DNA of 64,000 bases, from assembly GCF_008329965.1 (NCBI RefSeq), contig NZ_CP036150.1, positions 3,452,439 through 3,516,438 of the forward strand. The letters are read 5' to 3'. This stretch comes from Oceanispirochaeta crateris (GTDB taxonomy: Bacteria > Spirochaetota > Spirochaetia > DSM-2461). Shown here one piece after another: positions 27,517 through 36,500 of the stretch (the first letter of the stretch is position 1; each line of letters starts with the position of its first letter). The notes under the pieces are model-generated. The model ran no database searches and had not been told where the DNA came from. It saw only the letters and a list, made by a program, of their open reading frames with translations. Both the position numbers and the translations under genes were made by a program.

Positions 27517-30500
27517 TTGAGTCGTAAACATTTTATAAGTTTAATCCTCTTTTTTTTAGTCCAACTGATCCCCTTGGGGGCCAACTCAATTATATTTGAT
27601 CACATCACTCAGAAGGATGGTCTGGCCAATAATGGTGTTTCTGGAATTGTGCAGGATAAGAGGGGTTATCTGTGGTTTGGAACCCAGAATGGTCTTAGTC
27701 GTTACGATGGAAAAGTCTTTCTAAATTACGAACACAATCCATTTGAGAAGAACTCCCTTCCCCATAACCTGGTTCAAACTCTCTACCTGGATCCTATTGA
27801 TCCTTATCTGTGGATCGGAACCTATGAAGGGCTGTCCAGGTTCAATTTGGAGACCGAAGAATTCTTTAATTTCAGTTCCTATGAAAACAAGGCCGGAGAT
27901 GTCCTTTCAAATGAAGTTGTGACCTCTATCGTGCGGGATGAGCAGGGCGTCCTCTGGGCGGGGACCTTAAATGGCTTGAATCGAATAGATCCTGTCAGTC
28001 TGGATATACGGTCGTATTTTCACAATGAACTGGATGAAGGGTCTCTCCTTCACAATACCATCCGCAGCCTATATGTGGATACTCGGGGGCGTCTTTGGGT
28101 TGGCAGTTATGGAGGCTTGGACCTGTATCAACCGGAGACCGATTCTTTTGGGCACTTCAGGGCAGAAGAGGGAAATCCCCAATCTTTACCGTCTCCCTTT
28201 GTTATGTCCATCTGTCAAACCGATGACTTCAATCTCTGGGTGGGAACCTGGGACGGAGGAGTTTCTCTATTAGATCCTCTTTCCGGGGCTATTCTGGAGC
28301 ATATTCGCTTTGAGGGAAATACCTACCTTCTTTCTGCCGATCCATCGGGAGATCTCTGGATCGGTACCTGGGGGGACGGGCTGTATCGTTGGTCGGCTTC
28401 GTCAAAAGAACTGATTCATCATGAAGTAGATTCAGACGATCCATACAAGCTGAATCATGGTATCATTTATTCCTTTTTGAGAGATAGGGGTGGAGTCTAT
28501 TGGATCGGAACCAATGGGCGAGGGGTCAATAAACTTAATCCACAGAAGAAGGATTTCCGGTATATTTCTCATACCCTAAATGATCCCCTATCCTTACCAG
28601 AAGACAAGATCCGGGATATTCTGATCGATAGTCAGGGAAGGTTCTGGATCGCTACATACTCAGAGGGGCTCTGGCGCTTTGAAGGAGATAAGAGAGACTG
28701 GAAGGTGCAGCACTGGATGCCGGATACTGAGAATCCCTGGTCTCTGTCTCATTTTAATGTGGCAACAGTGATTGAAGATTCTCAGGGACGTTTCTGGGTT
28801 GGTTCTCTTGGAGGACTTGATCGGTATAATCCGAAGACGAATGATTTTGACAGAGTGTCCCTCTTGGGATATGGAACGATTGCCGGGGATGAGCCGATTG
28901 TAGATGCCATAACAGAAGACGTTGACGGTACATTTTGGATCGGCACAAACGGTTCGGGAATCATCCACTGGTCGAAGTCCGATGGTGTACTCGATGTATT
29001 CAGCTACAGCACCGAAAATCCGAGGCTGAGTAATAATCTTGTCTTCAGCCAATTACTGGATAGCCGCGGTACTTTCTGGGTGGGTACGAATATGGGATTG
29101 AATCGCTATGATCGTGAAAAAGGTCAATTTGATTTTTTTTATCATAATCTGGATGATATGACCAGTCTCAGTAATAATGTAATAACAGATATCCTCGAGG
29201 ACTCACTAGGACGAATCTGGGTAGGAACCGGCGGGGGAGGGATTAATCTTCTGAATCCCGGCACAGATACATTTTCCCACTTTACCCGCCTCGAGGGGCT
29301 GAGTTCAAATCATGTCCAGGCTATGGAAGAAGACGGTCAGGGGCGGATCTGGATCTCCACAATCAGTGGGGTCAGCGTTCTGAATCCTACAAATGGATCT
29401 ATTCTGAATATTGATGAAAGTGACGGTATCATTGTTGATCAGATGGATAACAGCTCTACGGTAGATCAGGATGGTTATATTTATTTTGGCAGTTCCGAAG
29501 GGGTTCTGCGGTTTGATTCGGCCATCCTTTATGATAATCCTCATCCTCCGGCTTTGTGGATGAATGAAGTAAAAGTTATGGGCGAACCCTATCCCTTCTT
29601 AGAGGCTCTCATCACAGGAGAACCGCTTGTGTTGAACTGGGAGCAAAGCTTTATCAGTTTTGAATTTGCCGCATTGGATTTTACTTCTCCCGCCCAAAAC
29701 CAGTACCGCTATAAGCTGGAGGGGTTGGATCGACAGTGGGTTTTCAGCGGTCATAGAAATTTTGCAGCCTATCAGAACCTACCTCCTGGTCATTATGTGT
29801 TCCATGTCCAGGGCTCCAACAATGATGGAGTCTGGAATGAAACCAGCTTACGCCTTCCCCTGTATGTAAAAGCACCTCCTTGGAAGCAGCGCTGGTTCTT
29901 TTTGTTGTATATCGCAGGGGCTGTTATGGCGGTCTTTCTCATTTCCAATCTTCAGGCCAATGTCATGCTGAAGAGAAAACTGAATTCGGTGAAAAGCAGT
30001 CACGATCATCTGCAGGTCATCAACACAAATCTTGAGAAACTGGCCTGGATCGATGGCCTGACAGGACTTTCAAACAGACGGTATTTCGATTTGTCCATGA
30101 ATAACCTCTGGCATCTCGCCATCCGGGAGAATAAGATTATCACCTTGTTGATGATTGATGTGGATCACTTTAAGGCATACAATGATTTCTATGGCCATCA
30201 GATGGGAGATGAAGCACTCAGGACAACAGGACGTTTGATCAGGAGTGTTATGAAGCGTGATACGGATGCGGTTTGCCGTTACGGTGGGGAAGAGTTTACA
30301 GTTTTACTCTTTGATACAAATATTCAGGAGGGAGAAGCCCTGTGTGATTCCCTTCTAGAGAAATTCCGTGAAGAGAAGATCCCCCATGAAGGCTCCTCTG
30401 TTGCCCCGTATCTTACGATCTCCATCGGTATTTCAGGTTTTACTCCCGGTATTTCGCATGAGCCTTCCCAGTTGGTTGATGAATCGGATAAGGCCTTGTA

Positions 30501-30573
30501 TGAGGCTAAAAACCGGGGTAGGAATCAATATGTCGTATTTTCAGGAAGATCAAAGGACAGCATAGAATCATGA
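27517..30573 (+). CDS. periplasmic double-propeller sensor with GGDEF diguanylate cyclase output
   Basis: A 1018-residue single-pass sensor. I chose TTG at 27517 because GGAAG lies 4 bases upstream and the protein then starts with a signal sequence (SRKHFISLILFFLVQLIPLG). Residues ~25-670 contain at least 13 'two-component regulator propeller' strands of the form LWxGTxxGLxRxx, enough for two seven-bladed propellers. A Y_Y_Y domain follows (~690-785), then a TM helix, a short coiled coil and a C-terminal GGDEF domain. The active-site motif is GGEEF at 923-927, and the inhibitory I-site RDTD lies at 914-917, five residues before it, so it should make c-di-GMP and be product-inhibited. The stop overlaps ptsP as ATGA. 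Confidence 0.92.
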   Translation: MSRKHFISLILFFLVQLIPLGANSIIFDHITQKDGLANNGVSGIVQDKRGYLWFGTQNGLSRYDGKVFLNYEHNPFEKNSLPHNLVQTLYLDPIDPYLWIGTYEGLSRFNLETEEFFNFSSYENKAGDVLSNEVVTSIVRDEQGVLWAGTLNGLNRIDPVSLDIRSYFHNELDEGSLLHNTIRSLYVDTRGRLWVGSYGGLDLYQPETDSFGHFRAEEGNPQSLPSPFVMSICQTDDFNLWVGTWDGGVSLLDPLSGAILEHIRFEGNTYLLSADPSGDLWIGTWGDGLYRWSASSKELIHHEVDSDDPYKLNHGIIYSFLRDRGGVYWIGTNGRGVNKLNPQKKDFRYISHTLNDPLSLPEDKIRDILIDSQGRFWIATYSEGLWRFEGDKRDWKVQHWMPDTENPWSLSHFNVATVIEDSQGRFWVGSLGGLDRYNPKTNDFDRVSLLGYGTIAGDEPIVDAITEDVDGTFWIGTNGSGIIHWSKSDGVLDVFSYSTENPRLSNNLVFSQLLDSRGTFWVGTNMGLNRYDREKGQFDFFYHNLDDMTSLSNNVITDILEDSLGRIWVGTGGGGINLLNPGTDTFSHFTRLEGLSSNHVQAMEEDGQGRIWISTISGVSVLNPTNGSILNIDESDGIIVDQMDNSSTVDQDGYIYFGSSEGVLRFDSAILYDNPHPPALWMNEVKVMGEPYPFLEALITGEPLVLNWEQSFISFEFAALDFTSPAQNQYRYKLEGLDRQWVFSGHRNFAAYQNLPPGHYVFHVQGSNNDGVWNETSLRLPLYVKAPPWKQRWFFLLYIAGAVMAVFLISNLQANVMLKRKLNSVKSSHDHLQVINTNLEKLAWIDGLTGLSNRRYFDLSMNNLWHLAIRENKIITLLMIDVDHFKAYNDFYGHQMGDEALRTTGRLIRSVMKRDTDAVCRYGGEEFTVLLFDTNIQEGEALCDSLLEKFREEKIPHEGSSVAPYLTISIGISGFTPGISHEPSQLVDESDKALYEAKNRGRNQYVVFSGRSKDSIES

Positions 30574-32831
30574 TGAAAGATAATGTAGAACTCATATGTA
30601 ATATTGGAGAACTTTCCGATCTCTTCCGTGAAAAAAGCGACGTCAGAGGGTTCCTTATGAAGGTCGTCAAGACCGTCTCTGGTCATATGAAGGCCGATGT
30701 TTGTTCTATTTACCTCTATGATGAGGCTCAGGACCGCCTCATTCTGGAGGCAACAGAGGGGTTGAATCCCGATCTCATCGGGAAGCTCAAGATGTCCACT
30801 GAAGAAGGCCTTGTGGGAGTGGCTCTCAAGGAACTCAGGCCTATCCTTGAAATAAACGGGCGGGATAATCCTCACTTTAAGGAAGTCCCCGGAAGTGGTG
30901 AAGACAAGTATCAGGCTTTTATGGCCGTTCCCATACTGCAGGGACTCACCCGTATCGGAGTCCTCGTTCTTCAGCATCACATGGCAGGATATTTTAATAA
31001 GAATGATATGATGGCTCTCCGCGCCATTACTTCTCAGCTAGCGGCTACATTGGAAAATGCCAAACTCCTGATGGGAGTGACTCAAACGGCCAAGCCGGAG
31101 CCATCGGTTGAGCTGTCCCTGATCAAGGGGCAGGCTGTCGTGGAAGGAATCGGCATAGGCCAGGCTTATGTGATGGAATCTGGCAGTCGGGATGGGTTTC
31201 GTTCCGGATTGCCTCAGAGCTGCAGGGATGCCGGCAAGGAGGACTTTTCAAGAGCCCTCATACAAACAGAAGAACAACTGACAGATTTGCAGACGGAAAT
31301 GGAAGAGAAACTCTCTGATGTGGGGTCTCTCATATTCAGCACTCATCTGTTGATGCTCAGAGATTCCGGGTTTATCGGGAAGATGGAAGAGGATATCCAG
31401 GAAGGAGTTCTTCCCTGTGATGCCATTATTTCCAGGGTGGAGCACTTTCTGAAGATCTTCGGAGAGAGTGGCAATCCAAGGCTTCAGGAGAAAGTTCAGG
31501 ATATCCGCGACCTTGGGCACAGACTCCTGAGAAACCTGGCGGGCGAAAAACTTGAAAGTGGAGATTATTCCGACCAGATCCTTGTGGCCAGAGAGCTCCT
31601 TCCTTCGGAACTTGTGAAGATAACGGCACAGCATGTGGAAGGACTCGTCCTGTACAGCCAGGGGGCTTCGGCGCATATTACAATCCTTGCCAAGTCTCTT
31701 GGGGTTCCTCTCATATACACCGATGATCGCAAGCTGCTCACTATCAAACCGGGGAGTCGTCTTATACTGGATGGTCAGCAGGGAAACCTTTTGGTCAATC
31801 CCGGAGATGAAACAGTTGCTCAGTTCCTGGCTCTCAAGAAAGACCACAGCTTGCTGGATGATCATGCCGAGCAGGTTAGGGAAGAAACTTTCAGCCTCGA
31901 TGGGGAGAGAATTTACCTGAGGGCCACAATCAACCTTATAAGCGATATTAAAACAGCGGTGAAGATGAAAGCCGAGGGAATCGGTTTGTACCGCAGTGAA
32001 TTTCCCTTCCTCATCAGGAACAGTTTTCCCAGCGAAGAAGACCAATATCTGGTTTATAAGAAGATTTTTGATGGTATGGAATCTCCGGTGATCACCTTGA
32101 GAACACTGGATATCGGCGGGGATAAAATCCTGTCTTATATGCCCGATTCAGAAGAAGAAAATCCTTTTCTGGGATTACGGGCTATCCGATTTCTCCTTCA
32201 AAATAAAAAGATCTTTGTGGGCCAGCTCAAGGCCATGTTGCGAGCGGGACAGGGACGAAAATTCCGTATAATGTTTCCTCTTGTCTCTTCTTTAGATGAT
32301 TTCAAACAAGCCAGAAGAATGGTTGAGAAGAGCATTGAATTCCTTAAACGGGACGGCTTTGAATGTGCCACAATTCCCGAATTAGGAGTCATGATAGAGC
32401 TTCCTTCGGCGGTTGTTATGATAGATGATCTCGCAAGAGAAGCAGATTTTATTTCGGTAGGCTCCAATGATCTGGTTCAGTATCTTCTGGGAGTGGACAG
32501 AACGAATGAAAAGGTCTCTGGTTTGTATGAGGCTCGCCATCCTGCTGTTTTGAGAACGGTGGCGCGGATTGCAGAGGCTTCTCAAAAACATAATTGTCCT
32601 TTGAGTATTTGTGGAAATATGGCCTTTAACAGAGGCTTGTCCTACTTCCTGGTGGGGGCGGGGGTCCGTAACCTGTCCATGCCTCCGGGACAAATTCCTC
32701 AGATGCAGACTTTTCTGGAGAATGTGGATGTGAAAAAGGCGGAAAATGACTGCCGTCATCTCCTGCAATTAGACTCGTTGGAGAGTATTAATGAGTTTCT
32801 TGACGAAGCTGTTGCTGCAGTAAAATCCTAA
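30570..32831 (+). CDS. ptsP: GAF-domain phosphoenolpyruvate-protein phosphotransferase (EI-Ntr)
   Basis: A 753-residue PtsP-type enzyme I. It has an N-terminal GAF domain (~15-165), then the PEP-utilising N domain, the mobile His domain with the phospho-His H369 in GASAHITILAKS, and the C-terminal PEP-binding barrel (LRTLDIGGDK, NPFLGLRAIRF, GSNDLVQYLLGVDR) with the catalytic C681 in CGNMA. It passes phosphate from PEP to an HPr/NPr-like carrier and mainly serves regulation. No HPr or EIIA gene is nearby. The ATG overlaps the stop of the diguanylate cyclase sensor, an unusual coupling. Confidence 0.93.
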   Translation: MMKDNVELICNIGELSDLFREKSDVRGFLMKVVKTVSGHMKADVCSIYLYDEAQDRLILEATEGLNPDLIGKLKMSTEEGLVGVALKELRPILEINGRDNPHFKEVPGSGEDKYQAFMAVPILQGLTRIGVLVLQHHMAGYFNKNDMMALRAITSQLAATLENAKLLMGVTQTAKPEPSVELSLIKGQAVVEGIGIGQAYVMESGSRDGFRSGLPQSCRDAGKEDFSRALIQTEEQLTDLQTEMEEKLSDVGSLIFSTHLLMLRDSGFIGKMEEDIQEGVLPCDAIISRVEHFLKIFGESGNPRLQEKVQDIRDLGHRLLRNLAGEKLESGDYSDQILVARELLPSELVKITAQHVEGLVLYSQGASAHITILAKSLGVPLIYTDDRKLLTIKPGSRLILDGQQGNLLVNPGDETVAQFLALKKDHSLLDDHAEQVREETFSLDGERIYLRATINLISDIKTAVKMKAEGIGLYRSEFPFLIRNSFPSEEDQYLVYKKIFDGMESPVITLRTLDIGGDKILSYMPDSEEENPFLGLRAIRFLLQNKKIFVGQLKAMLRAGQGRKFRIMFPLVSSLDDFKQARRMVEKSIEFLKRDGFECATIPELGVMIELPSAVVMIDDLAREADFISVGSNDLVQYLLGVDRTNEKVSGLYEARHPAVLRTVARIAEASQKHNCPLSICGNMAFNRGLSYFLVGAGVRNLSMPPGQIPQMQTFLENVDVKKAENDCRHLLQLDSLESINEFLDEAVAAVKS

Positions 32832-32846
32832 AAAAGTATTTTCTGG

Positions 32847-33263
32847 CTACTCAACATCCATGTATTTATCAAGAATCGTTTGAATGGTCTGGTTTCTAAG
32901 CTGATCTCTGATCATTTCTTCTGTATCGCTCCAGAAGGCGGAAATGGCACAGTCGGCAGAACGGCCGCAGGTGCCTTCGGGAGTGGTGCAGGGTGCTAGT
33001 TCTACCCCTTCTTCCACAGCTTCCAAGACATCCAGTACTGTTATTTCATTTAATTCCCGTGCAATTCTAAAACCCCCAGAAGCACCTCTTACTGATTCGG
33101 CAATCCCGGCTTTCTTCAATTTGGTAAAAATCTGTTCCAGAAATATGGGAGATAATTCTTCACTGTTGGAAATGGATTTGATGGATATCGGTTTATTTCC
33201 TGCATTGAGTGCCATGTTTATTATTGCCCTGATGGCATAACGGCCTTTTGTTGTAATTCGCAT
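32847..33263 (-). CDS. Rrf2-family transcriptional regulator with Cys cluster
   Basis: A 138-residue winged-helix repressor of the Rrf2/IscR family: MRITTKGRYAIRAIINMA at the start, recognition-helix region LSPIFLEQIFTKLKKAGI, and wing RGASGGFRIAR. Three cysteines sit in CTTPEGTCGRSADC (Cx6Cx5C), the place and near-spacing of the [2Fe-2S] ligands of IscR, so redox or Fe-S sensing is probable. No isc or suf genes are adjacent. It is divergent from the URO-D/thioredoxin gene, which makes that operon a possible target. The start has no clear ribosome binding site. Confidence 0.9.
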   Translation of the reverse strand: MRITTKGRYAIRAIINMALNAGNKPISIKSISNSEELSPIFLEQIFTKLKKAGIAESVRGASGGFRIARELNEITVLDVLEAVEEGVELAPCTTPEGTCGRSADCAISAFWSDTEEMIRDQLRNQTIQTILDKYMDVE

Positions 33264-33309
33264 GCAATCATAATATCTCGATTACTATAGACGGGCAAGT
33301 GATCTCTAA

Positions 33310-33353
33310 GGTACTTAAGGCGACTTTGGGTAAAAAGTACCCGAAAAAGTACC
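33310..33353. promoter_or_regulatory. GTACC repeat cluster upstream of the URO-D/thioredoxin gene
   Basis: GGTACTT (33310-33316) is inverted relative to two direct copies of AAAAAGTACC (33332-33341 and 33344-33353), which are 12 bp apart. The cluster lies in the 177-bp divergent gap between the Rrf2 regulator and the URO-D gene and looks like a transcription factor site. The factor is unknown; the Rrf2 protein next door is the obvious candidate. Confidence 0.45.
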
Positions 33354-33440
33354 AAAATTAGCGGGAGTTTTATATAAGACAGTCTTTCTCAGGTATTAAC
33401 ATAACTTAACAGCATAAAATATCCGGAGGATTAATTTTAA

Positions 33441-34790
33441 ATGAATGGAAAAGACTTAATAATAAATACCTTTAAGGGGGAGCCTGTCGAAAGGGCTCCC
33501 TGGGTTCCCTATACAGGGGTCCAGATAGCCAGACTCAAGGGATACGATGCCCAGGAGATCCTCATGGATGGGGATAAGCTTCTTGAATGTCTGCTTGAAT
33601 CCAATAAGCAGTACTCCCCCGACGGTCAACCCGTGGTATTTGATCTGCAGATTGAAGCAGAAATACTCGGCTGCGAACTTCTCTGGGCGAAAGATTCTCC
33701 CCCTACGGTCAAGAGTCATCCTCTGGCTGATACTAAGGAAATTCCCCTTAAAATTCCTAGTAGAACGGAAGGCAGACTTCCCATGGTCTTGGATGTTATG
33801 AAAAGAATGAAAGCAGAAGTGGGGAATACCACTGCTCTGTACGGTCTTGTTTGTGGCCCCTTCACATTGGCATCCCACTTGAGAAGCACCAATATTTTTA
33901 TGGATATGTATGATGATGAAGAATATGTAAAGAAGTTGATATCCTATGCAACGGATGTGGCAATCGCAGTTACCGATCTCTACATAGAATCCGGAATGGA
34001 TATTATCGGTTCAGTAGATCCCCTTGTATCACAAATCTCGCCAGAAATGTTTACCCAGTTTATGGCTTCCGATTACAAGAGATTTTTTGATCATGTTCGG
34101 TCCAAGGGTGCCTTCAGTTCCTTTTTTGTTTGTGGTGATGCAACTAAAAATCTTGAAGCTATGGCTCTTACAGGTCCGGACTGCCTCTCTATTGATGAGA
34201 ATATTGACATAGTAGAGGCCAAAAAAATCACCGATGCCCATCATATTCTCATCTCAGGTAATTTACAGCTCACAGTTGTCATGCTCCTTGGAAATCAGAA
34301 AGACTGTCAGAAAGCAGCCCTCGATCTTATGGACAAGATGGGCACCAAGGGGTTTATTCTGGCTCCCGGCTGTGATATGCCCTATGGGGTTCCTGTTGAA
34401 AACATAGTGGGGGTCGGCCAGGCCGTACAAAATCCGGAAGCCACCAGATCCTTTCTTTCCAGCTATGTGAAGGAAGTCGTGGACATTGATGTGGACATGC
34501 CCGATTATGAAAATCTGGATTATGTTCTTATTGAGGTTTTAACCATAGATTCTGCCACCTGCGCCGCTTGCGGATATATGAAGGCGGCAGCTGACGATAT
34601 GATCGGGATCTTTGGAGATGCAAAAGTTAAGGTCATAGAGCGAAAAATCCTGGAACCTGAGAATATAGCCAGGCTGGGACTACTGGGGGTTGCCAACCTT
34701 CCTTCCATCGCCGTGAATGGAAAGGTCACCCATGTGTCTCTCATTCCCAGCCGTGCTGAACTTGAAGAAGAGATCCGTAGTTTGCTCTGA
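33441..34790 (+). CDS. URO-D/MtaA-like corrinoid methyltransferase domain fused to a thioredoxin-like domain
   Basis: A 449-residue protein. Residues 1-345 belong to the uroporphyrinogen decarboxylase superfamily (PVERAPWVPYTGVQIARLKG, then YGLVCGPFTLASHLRSTN). C231 (FFVCGD) and C311 (APGCDMP) sit where corrinoid methyltransferases such as MtaA hold two zinc-binding Cys, but the usual His two residues before the first Cys is Phe here. HemE arginines are not evident, so a heme decarboxylase is unlikely. Residues ~365-449 look like a small thioredoxin-type fold with C374-A-A-C377 and the cis-Pro region LPSIAVNGKV. AGGAGG precedes the ATG. A CobW-like GTPase follows 99 bp later. The substrate is unknown. 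Confidence 0.82.
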   Translation: MNGKDLIINTFKGEPVERAPWVPYTGVQIARLKGYDAQEILMDGDKLLECLLESNKQYSPDGQPVVFDLQIEAEILGCELLWAKDSPPTVKSHPLADTKEIPLKIPSRTEGRLPMVLDVMKRMKAEVGNTTALYGLVCGPFTLASHLRSTNIFMDMYDDEEYVKKLISYATDVAIAVTDLYIESGMDIIGSVDPLVSQISPEMFTQFMASDYKRFFDHVRSKGAFSSFFVCGDATKNLEAMALTGPDCLSIDENIDIVEAKKITDAHHILISGNLQLTVVMLLGNQKDCQKAALDLMDKMGTKGFILAPGCDMPYGVPVENIVGVGQAVQNPEATRSFLSSYVKEVVDIDVDMPDYENLDYVLIEVLTIDSATCAACGYMKAAADDMIGIFGDAKVKVIERKILEPENIARLGLLGVANLPSIAVNGKVTHVSLIPSRAELEEEIRSLL

Positions 34791-34889
34791 CTGGGGTCAT
34801 ACTGAAGAGGGCATTCAAGGCTGGTATTGGATGTCCCGTCGTGAATCACCGGGGGGCCTTTGGAACCCCGGTTGTCAAAGGAGGCTTAT

Positions 34890-35849
34890 ATGGGCAAAAA
34901 AATTGATATTATCCTGTTGGCTGGTTTCCTGGGTTCCGGGAAAACAACGGTTCTCAATGAACTCATCCGGTATTTCCATGGTAGGAAATTAGGGATCTTG
35001 GTAAACGACTTTGGGGAAGTACCAGTGGATGGGGCTTTGCTTTTGAATGAGAATCCAGAACTTTTGGAGGAGGGACACAAGATCTATGAAATTGGTAATG
35101 GATCTATTTTCTGTTCCTGCCTCAAGGCCCCCTTTGTTTATGGGCTGAAGTATTTTGAAGAGGAAAAACCCGATTTGCTTTTTATTGAAGCCTCCGGATT
35201 ATCTGATCCTTCCAGTATGAATAAAATTCTTTCTGACCATCAGCTGGCATCACAGTTCTCTGTCAAGCATGTGGTCACATTGATTGATCCTATCCGCTAC
35301 AAGGCTCTTGTTACAGTCCTGGATGTCATTGGGAGACAAATTTCAACGGCCGATCAAATTTTAATCAATAAGACAGATCTTATTCCAGATAAGGAGCTGA
35401 ATGAGCTGATCAAGGATTTGAAAACACGTTCCTCGGCTCCACTTCAGACAGGAGTATTTGGAGCGTTTGACTACTCTTTCATTGATTTGGAGGTCCCCCG
35501 AACTCTGCATGGTGAATTGGAAAGCTGTAATACCCCCGAATCCAGACCTGCTAGTCTTTTCCTGGAAGGAAAAATTGAAAGTGAACAGGTTCTAAAGGAT
35601 TTTATGAGCCGTATAGAGGGTAGTATTTATAGGGTGAAAGGTTTTATAGATATTGAGGGTAGGAGCTATTATGTTTCTGATAATACCGTCGGCTACAGTC
35701 TGACAGAGGTTGTAAAACCAGGAATGAAACCGGGACTTACGGTTCTCTGTCCCGTGAAGCATAAGGAAAATATCCTTCAGCTCTGGAATGAAATCCGGAG
35801 AATAGAGATCAGACCGAAAGGCTTTTCTCTTTCTTCTCCGGGATTGTGA
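34890..35849 (+). CDS. CobW/G3E-family GTPase (putative metallochaperone)
   Basis: A 319-residue G3E P-loop GTPase. I chose ATG 34890 (GGAGG six bases upstream). Walker A is GFLGSGKT at 12-19, Walker B-like LLFIEASGLSDP, and the guanine-specificity motif is NKTD near 160. The CobW metal motif is normally CxCC; here it is C75-S-C77-L, lacking the third Cys. A C-terminal CobW-C-like domain follows (~220-319). G3E proteins insert or supply Zn, Co or Ni to enzymes. The neighbouring Cys-containing methyltransferase-like protein is its likely client, but this is inferred. Confidence 0.88.
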   Translation: MGKKIDIILLAGFLGSGKTTVLNELIRYFHGRKLGILVNDFGEVPVDGALLLNENPELLEEGHKIYEIGNGSIFCSCLKAPFVYGLKYFEEEKPDLLFIEASGLSDPSSMNKILSDHQLASQFSVKHVVTLIDPIRYKALVTVLDVIGRQISTADQILINKTDLIPDKELNELIKDLKTRSSAPLQTGVFGAFDYSFIDLEVPRTLHGELESCNTPESRPASLFLEGKIESEQVLKDFMSRIEGSIYRVKGFIDIEGRSYYVSDNTVGYSLTEVVKPGMKPGLTVLCPVKHKENILQLWNEIRRIEIRPKGFSLSSPGL

Positions 35850-35857
35850 GAATAGAA

Positions 35858-36349
35858 TCAGAAGACATATCTGACTCCCAGAGCGGATGACCAGACGAAA
35901 TCAATTCCATCCATGAAAGATAATCCCGGTCCTCCCTCTATGTAGAGGTTCAATGGTACTTCTTTGAAATCGTACTCCCATCTTACAATACCCAGTGCGG
36001 ACATATTAAAGTCGTCACCTAAGTTGACATACAGTTGTGGTCCTGCTGACAGAGGGAAGGGCTGATCCTTGATCATCACATCCACCAGAGTAAACATCAT
36101 GTTTCCACCTAGGGTGAAGCCATCATAGAAGGACCCAACCAGGGCGTTTATCTCGAGATAATTGGCCAGTCTGTATCCGAATACAAGACCCGATGGATAT
36201 CCCAGGGCTACTCCGGCCTTGGCTCTTCCCTCGAGGCTTTCGGTGTTGAGATTAATCTCTTTTATTTCTTTATCTTCCATCTTCTTATTCTGACCGAAAA
36301 CTGGCAGAACCAAGCATATCATTAAAATTATCAACACTCTTCTTTTCAT
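35858..36349 (-). CDS. small outer-membrane beta-barrel-like protein
   Basis: A 163-residue secreted protein: signal peptide MKRRVLIILMICLVLPVFG with cleavage near GQ, a short charged linker, then alternating hydrophobic strands (AGVALGYPSGLVFGYRL, TLGGNMMFTLVDVM, PLNLYIEGGPGLSF) ending in an aromatic C-terminus (GVRYVF), the pattern of an 8-stranded outer-membrane barrel. AAGGAG precedes the ATG. No specific function is recognised. It is divergent from the ArsR gene and shares a gap with two palindromes. Confidence 0.75.
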   Translation of the reverse strand: MKRRVLIILMICLVLPVFGQNKKMEDKEIKEINLNTESLEGRAKAGVALGYPSGLVFGYRLANYLEINALVGSFYDGFTLGGNMMFTLVDVMIKDQPFPLSAGPQLYVNLGDDFNMSALGIVRWEYDFKEVPLNLYIEGGPGLSFMDGIDFVWSSALGVRYVF

Positions 36350-36401
36350 TTATATCTCCTTGAGCACAATTGACATAACCAATCCATACAATGATTGTTT
36401 A

Positions 36402-36419
36402 TTAGATAAGTATATCTAA
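36402..36419. promoter_or_regulatory. inverted repeat in the OMP/arsR gap
   Basis: TTAGATA and TATCTAA form a perfect 7-bp inverted repeat around a 4-base spacer. It lies between two divergent starts and may be an operator. No protein is assigned. Confidence 0.35.
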
Positions 36420-36435
36420 AATAGATAAAATTACA

Positions 36436-36449
36436 TCTGTTTAAACAGA
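36436..36449. promoter_or_regulatory. 14-bp perfect palindrome upstream of arsR
   Basis: TCTGTTTAAACAGA reads the same on both strands and lies 52 bp before the ArsR-type gene. It is a possible dimeric repressor site. Assignment to the downstream regulator is a guess from position. Confidence 0.35.
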
Positions 36450-36500
36450 AAAAAATCCTCATCTGGGCAGAATTACTGCTGTCATGTTACAATAGAGCAA

